From positions 6,615 through 20,932 of the forward strand of contig JACPSF010000284.1 in the NCBI GenBank assembly GCA_016193385.1: DNA of 14,318 nucleotides. The letters are read 5' to 3'. Positions 13,324 through 14,318 of this stretch are shown in pieces; within the stretch, counting starts at the first letter, position 1; every line of letters starts with the position of its first letter. Made by a program: the position numbers and the translations under genes. Below the pieces are notes generated by a model. It was not told where the DNA came from, made no database searches, and was given only the letters and a program-made list of their open reading frames with translations. The stretch comes from Deltaproteobacteria bacterium. GTDB lineage: Bacteria; Desulfobacterota_B; Binatia; UBA9968.

Positions 13324-14249
13324 GAGGGCGGACACGGTCGCTCAGGCGAGGGCAAACCGATCTAGATCGGAAGGATCCCTTAGCGAACTCGCTCGACTAT
13401 TCCTGAAACTCGGAACCATCGCCTTCGGTGGCCCCGCCGCCCACATCGCGATGATGGAAGAAGAGGTGGTGCGGCGGCGCGGTGGCTTGACCACGAGCGG
13501 TTCCTCTAACGGCGCTTATTGGCGCAACCGTGATGGTGTTATTTTTCTTTGGGATTAACGAGATTTTTCTCCTTTTCGCGGCTGGTTTCATGGTGATGGC
13601 CTTGAACAACCTCTGGCGTGGCTGGAAACAAGGGGCATGCACAACAGCAGGATTGCCTATCCTCTGGATCAGTTCAGCGCAAGCGGCCGGTAGCTCAACC
13701 ACAGCAATGACAGCAGTAGCTCCTATAAGCCTTGTGAAATTAACTCTCTTTTTTCTGAAAATTGGCTCGGTTCTCTTTGGCAGTGGCTACGTGCTTCTCG
13801 CGTTCCTCCGGGCCGATCTCGTAGACCGCTGGCACTGGCTCACCGACCAACAGCTTCTCGACGCCATTGCCATAGGGCAATTTACTCCCGGTCCCGTCTT
13901 CACCACGGCAACCTTTATCGGTTATGTGGTGGCCGGTTCGCCTGGCGCCGTGCTGGCGACGATTGGCATTTTTCTTCCCTCTTTTGTGTTTGTTATGGCA
14001 ACTAGCCCGCTGATCCCGCGCCTTCGTCGTTCTACCTGGGCTGCCGGCTTTCTGGACGGAGTTAACGTGGCTTCCCTGGGTTTAATGGCAACGGTTACGT
14101 GGCAGCTGGGGCGCGCCGCCTTGATCGATTGGTTTACACTGGCGTTGGCTTTGATTTCAGCCGCCTTGGTCTTCCGTTTTAGGATCAACTCTGCCTGGTT
14201 GGTTCTCGGCGGGGGAATATTCGGATGGTTGTATAAAGTGCTGGCGTAG
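13316..14249 (+). pseudogene. chrA: Chromate transporter chrA, frameshifted with internal deletion
   Basis: ChrA exports chromate and normally has two homologous CHR halves. The start at 13316 gives ELARLFLKLGTIAFGGPAAH and MMEEEVVRRRG, typical of the N-terminal half. At about 13481-13483 one base is missing: the next frame continues correctly as WLDHERFL (13483-13506) and then hits a stop. Directly after, a third frame reads ALIGATVMVLFFFGINEIFL and FAAGF, which belongs about 100-120 residues further on in an intact protein, so the NLIPGPNSTE region is deleted. From there the frame is open to 14249 and the second half is well kept: LFFLKIGSVLFGSGYVLLAF, LLDAIAIGQFTPGPVFTTA and PGAVLATIGIFLPSFVFV. 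Translation could only restart at weak sites such as the GTG at 13530, which has no clear ribosome site. An assembly error is the alternative. Confidence 0.85.
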
Positions 14250-14318
14250 CCAAAAGCGGCCCGTGCCATTGCGGATGAGGAGAAGGCCTGCGACGGTGAG
14301 TCGGGGATGCGGGTCGGA

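Noticed and set aside
1..14318. CRISPR array, tRNA, rRNA, transposase or phage genes
   Set aside because: No regularly spaced identical repeats, no cloverleaf-like sequences and no mobile-element proteins were seen on either strand.

Overview
The window looks like chromosomal DNA of a Gram-negative, probably uncultured, free-living bacterium. The Gram-negative call rests on a TonB-dependent outer-membrane receptor, a periplasmic YfiR-family protein and a periplasmic tripartite tricarboxylate transporter (TTT) receptor. Base composition looks moderately GC-rich by eye. A deltaproteobacterial-type, Binatia-like or Methylomirabilota-like lineage is my guess from the gene mix and the 7-bp-periodic intergenic repeats; the sequence does not prove it.

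Layout. (1) 1-1985: a 5'-truncated molybdenum hydroxylase large subunit (xanthine dehydrogenase family), followed 4 bases later by a methionine sulfoxide reductase A gene. (2) 2542-2968: a long, structured intergenic region. It holds a hairpin, eight 7-bp repeat units, an array of TTTGTC elements in 10-bp phase, a sigma-54-like -24/-12 site, and possibly a decayed histidine-kinase fragment. (3) 2969-7732: three co-directional genes, namely a TonB-dependent receptor, a YfiR (DUF4154) periplasmic protein, and a CHASE8-HAMP-GAF histidine kinase. YfiR and CHASE8 proteins are partners in the Pseudomonas YfiBNR system, so this reads as a trans-envelope sensing module in which a kinase replaces the usual diguanylate cyclase. 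(4) 7951-8811: an EamA-type 10-TM transporter, converging through a strong hairpin on (5) 8880-9980 (minus): a cytoplasmic-looking BNR/Asp-box beta-propeller protein. (6) 10118-13119: a complete TTT transporter operon in the order tctC-tctA-tctB, divergent from the BNR gene. (7) 13120-14249: decayed DNA ending in a broken chromate transporter gene (chrA) with a frameshift and an internal deletion in its N-terminal half.

How the genes may work together. The receptor-YfiR-kinase block is the most interesting part: a signal at the outer membrane could pass through periplasmic YfiR to the CHASE8 sensor and on to an unidentified response regulator, since none lies in this window. The TTT operon should import an unidentified carboxylate. 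The Mo-hydroxylase and MsrA genes form a tight pair, but a functional link is only inferred.
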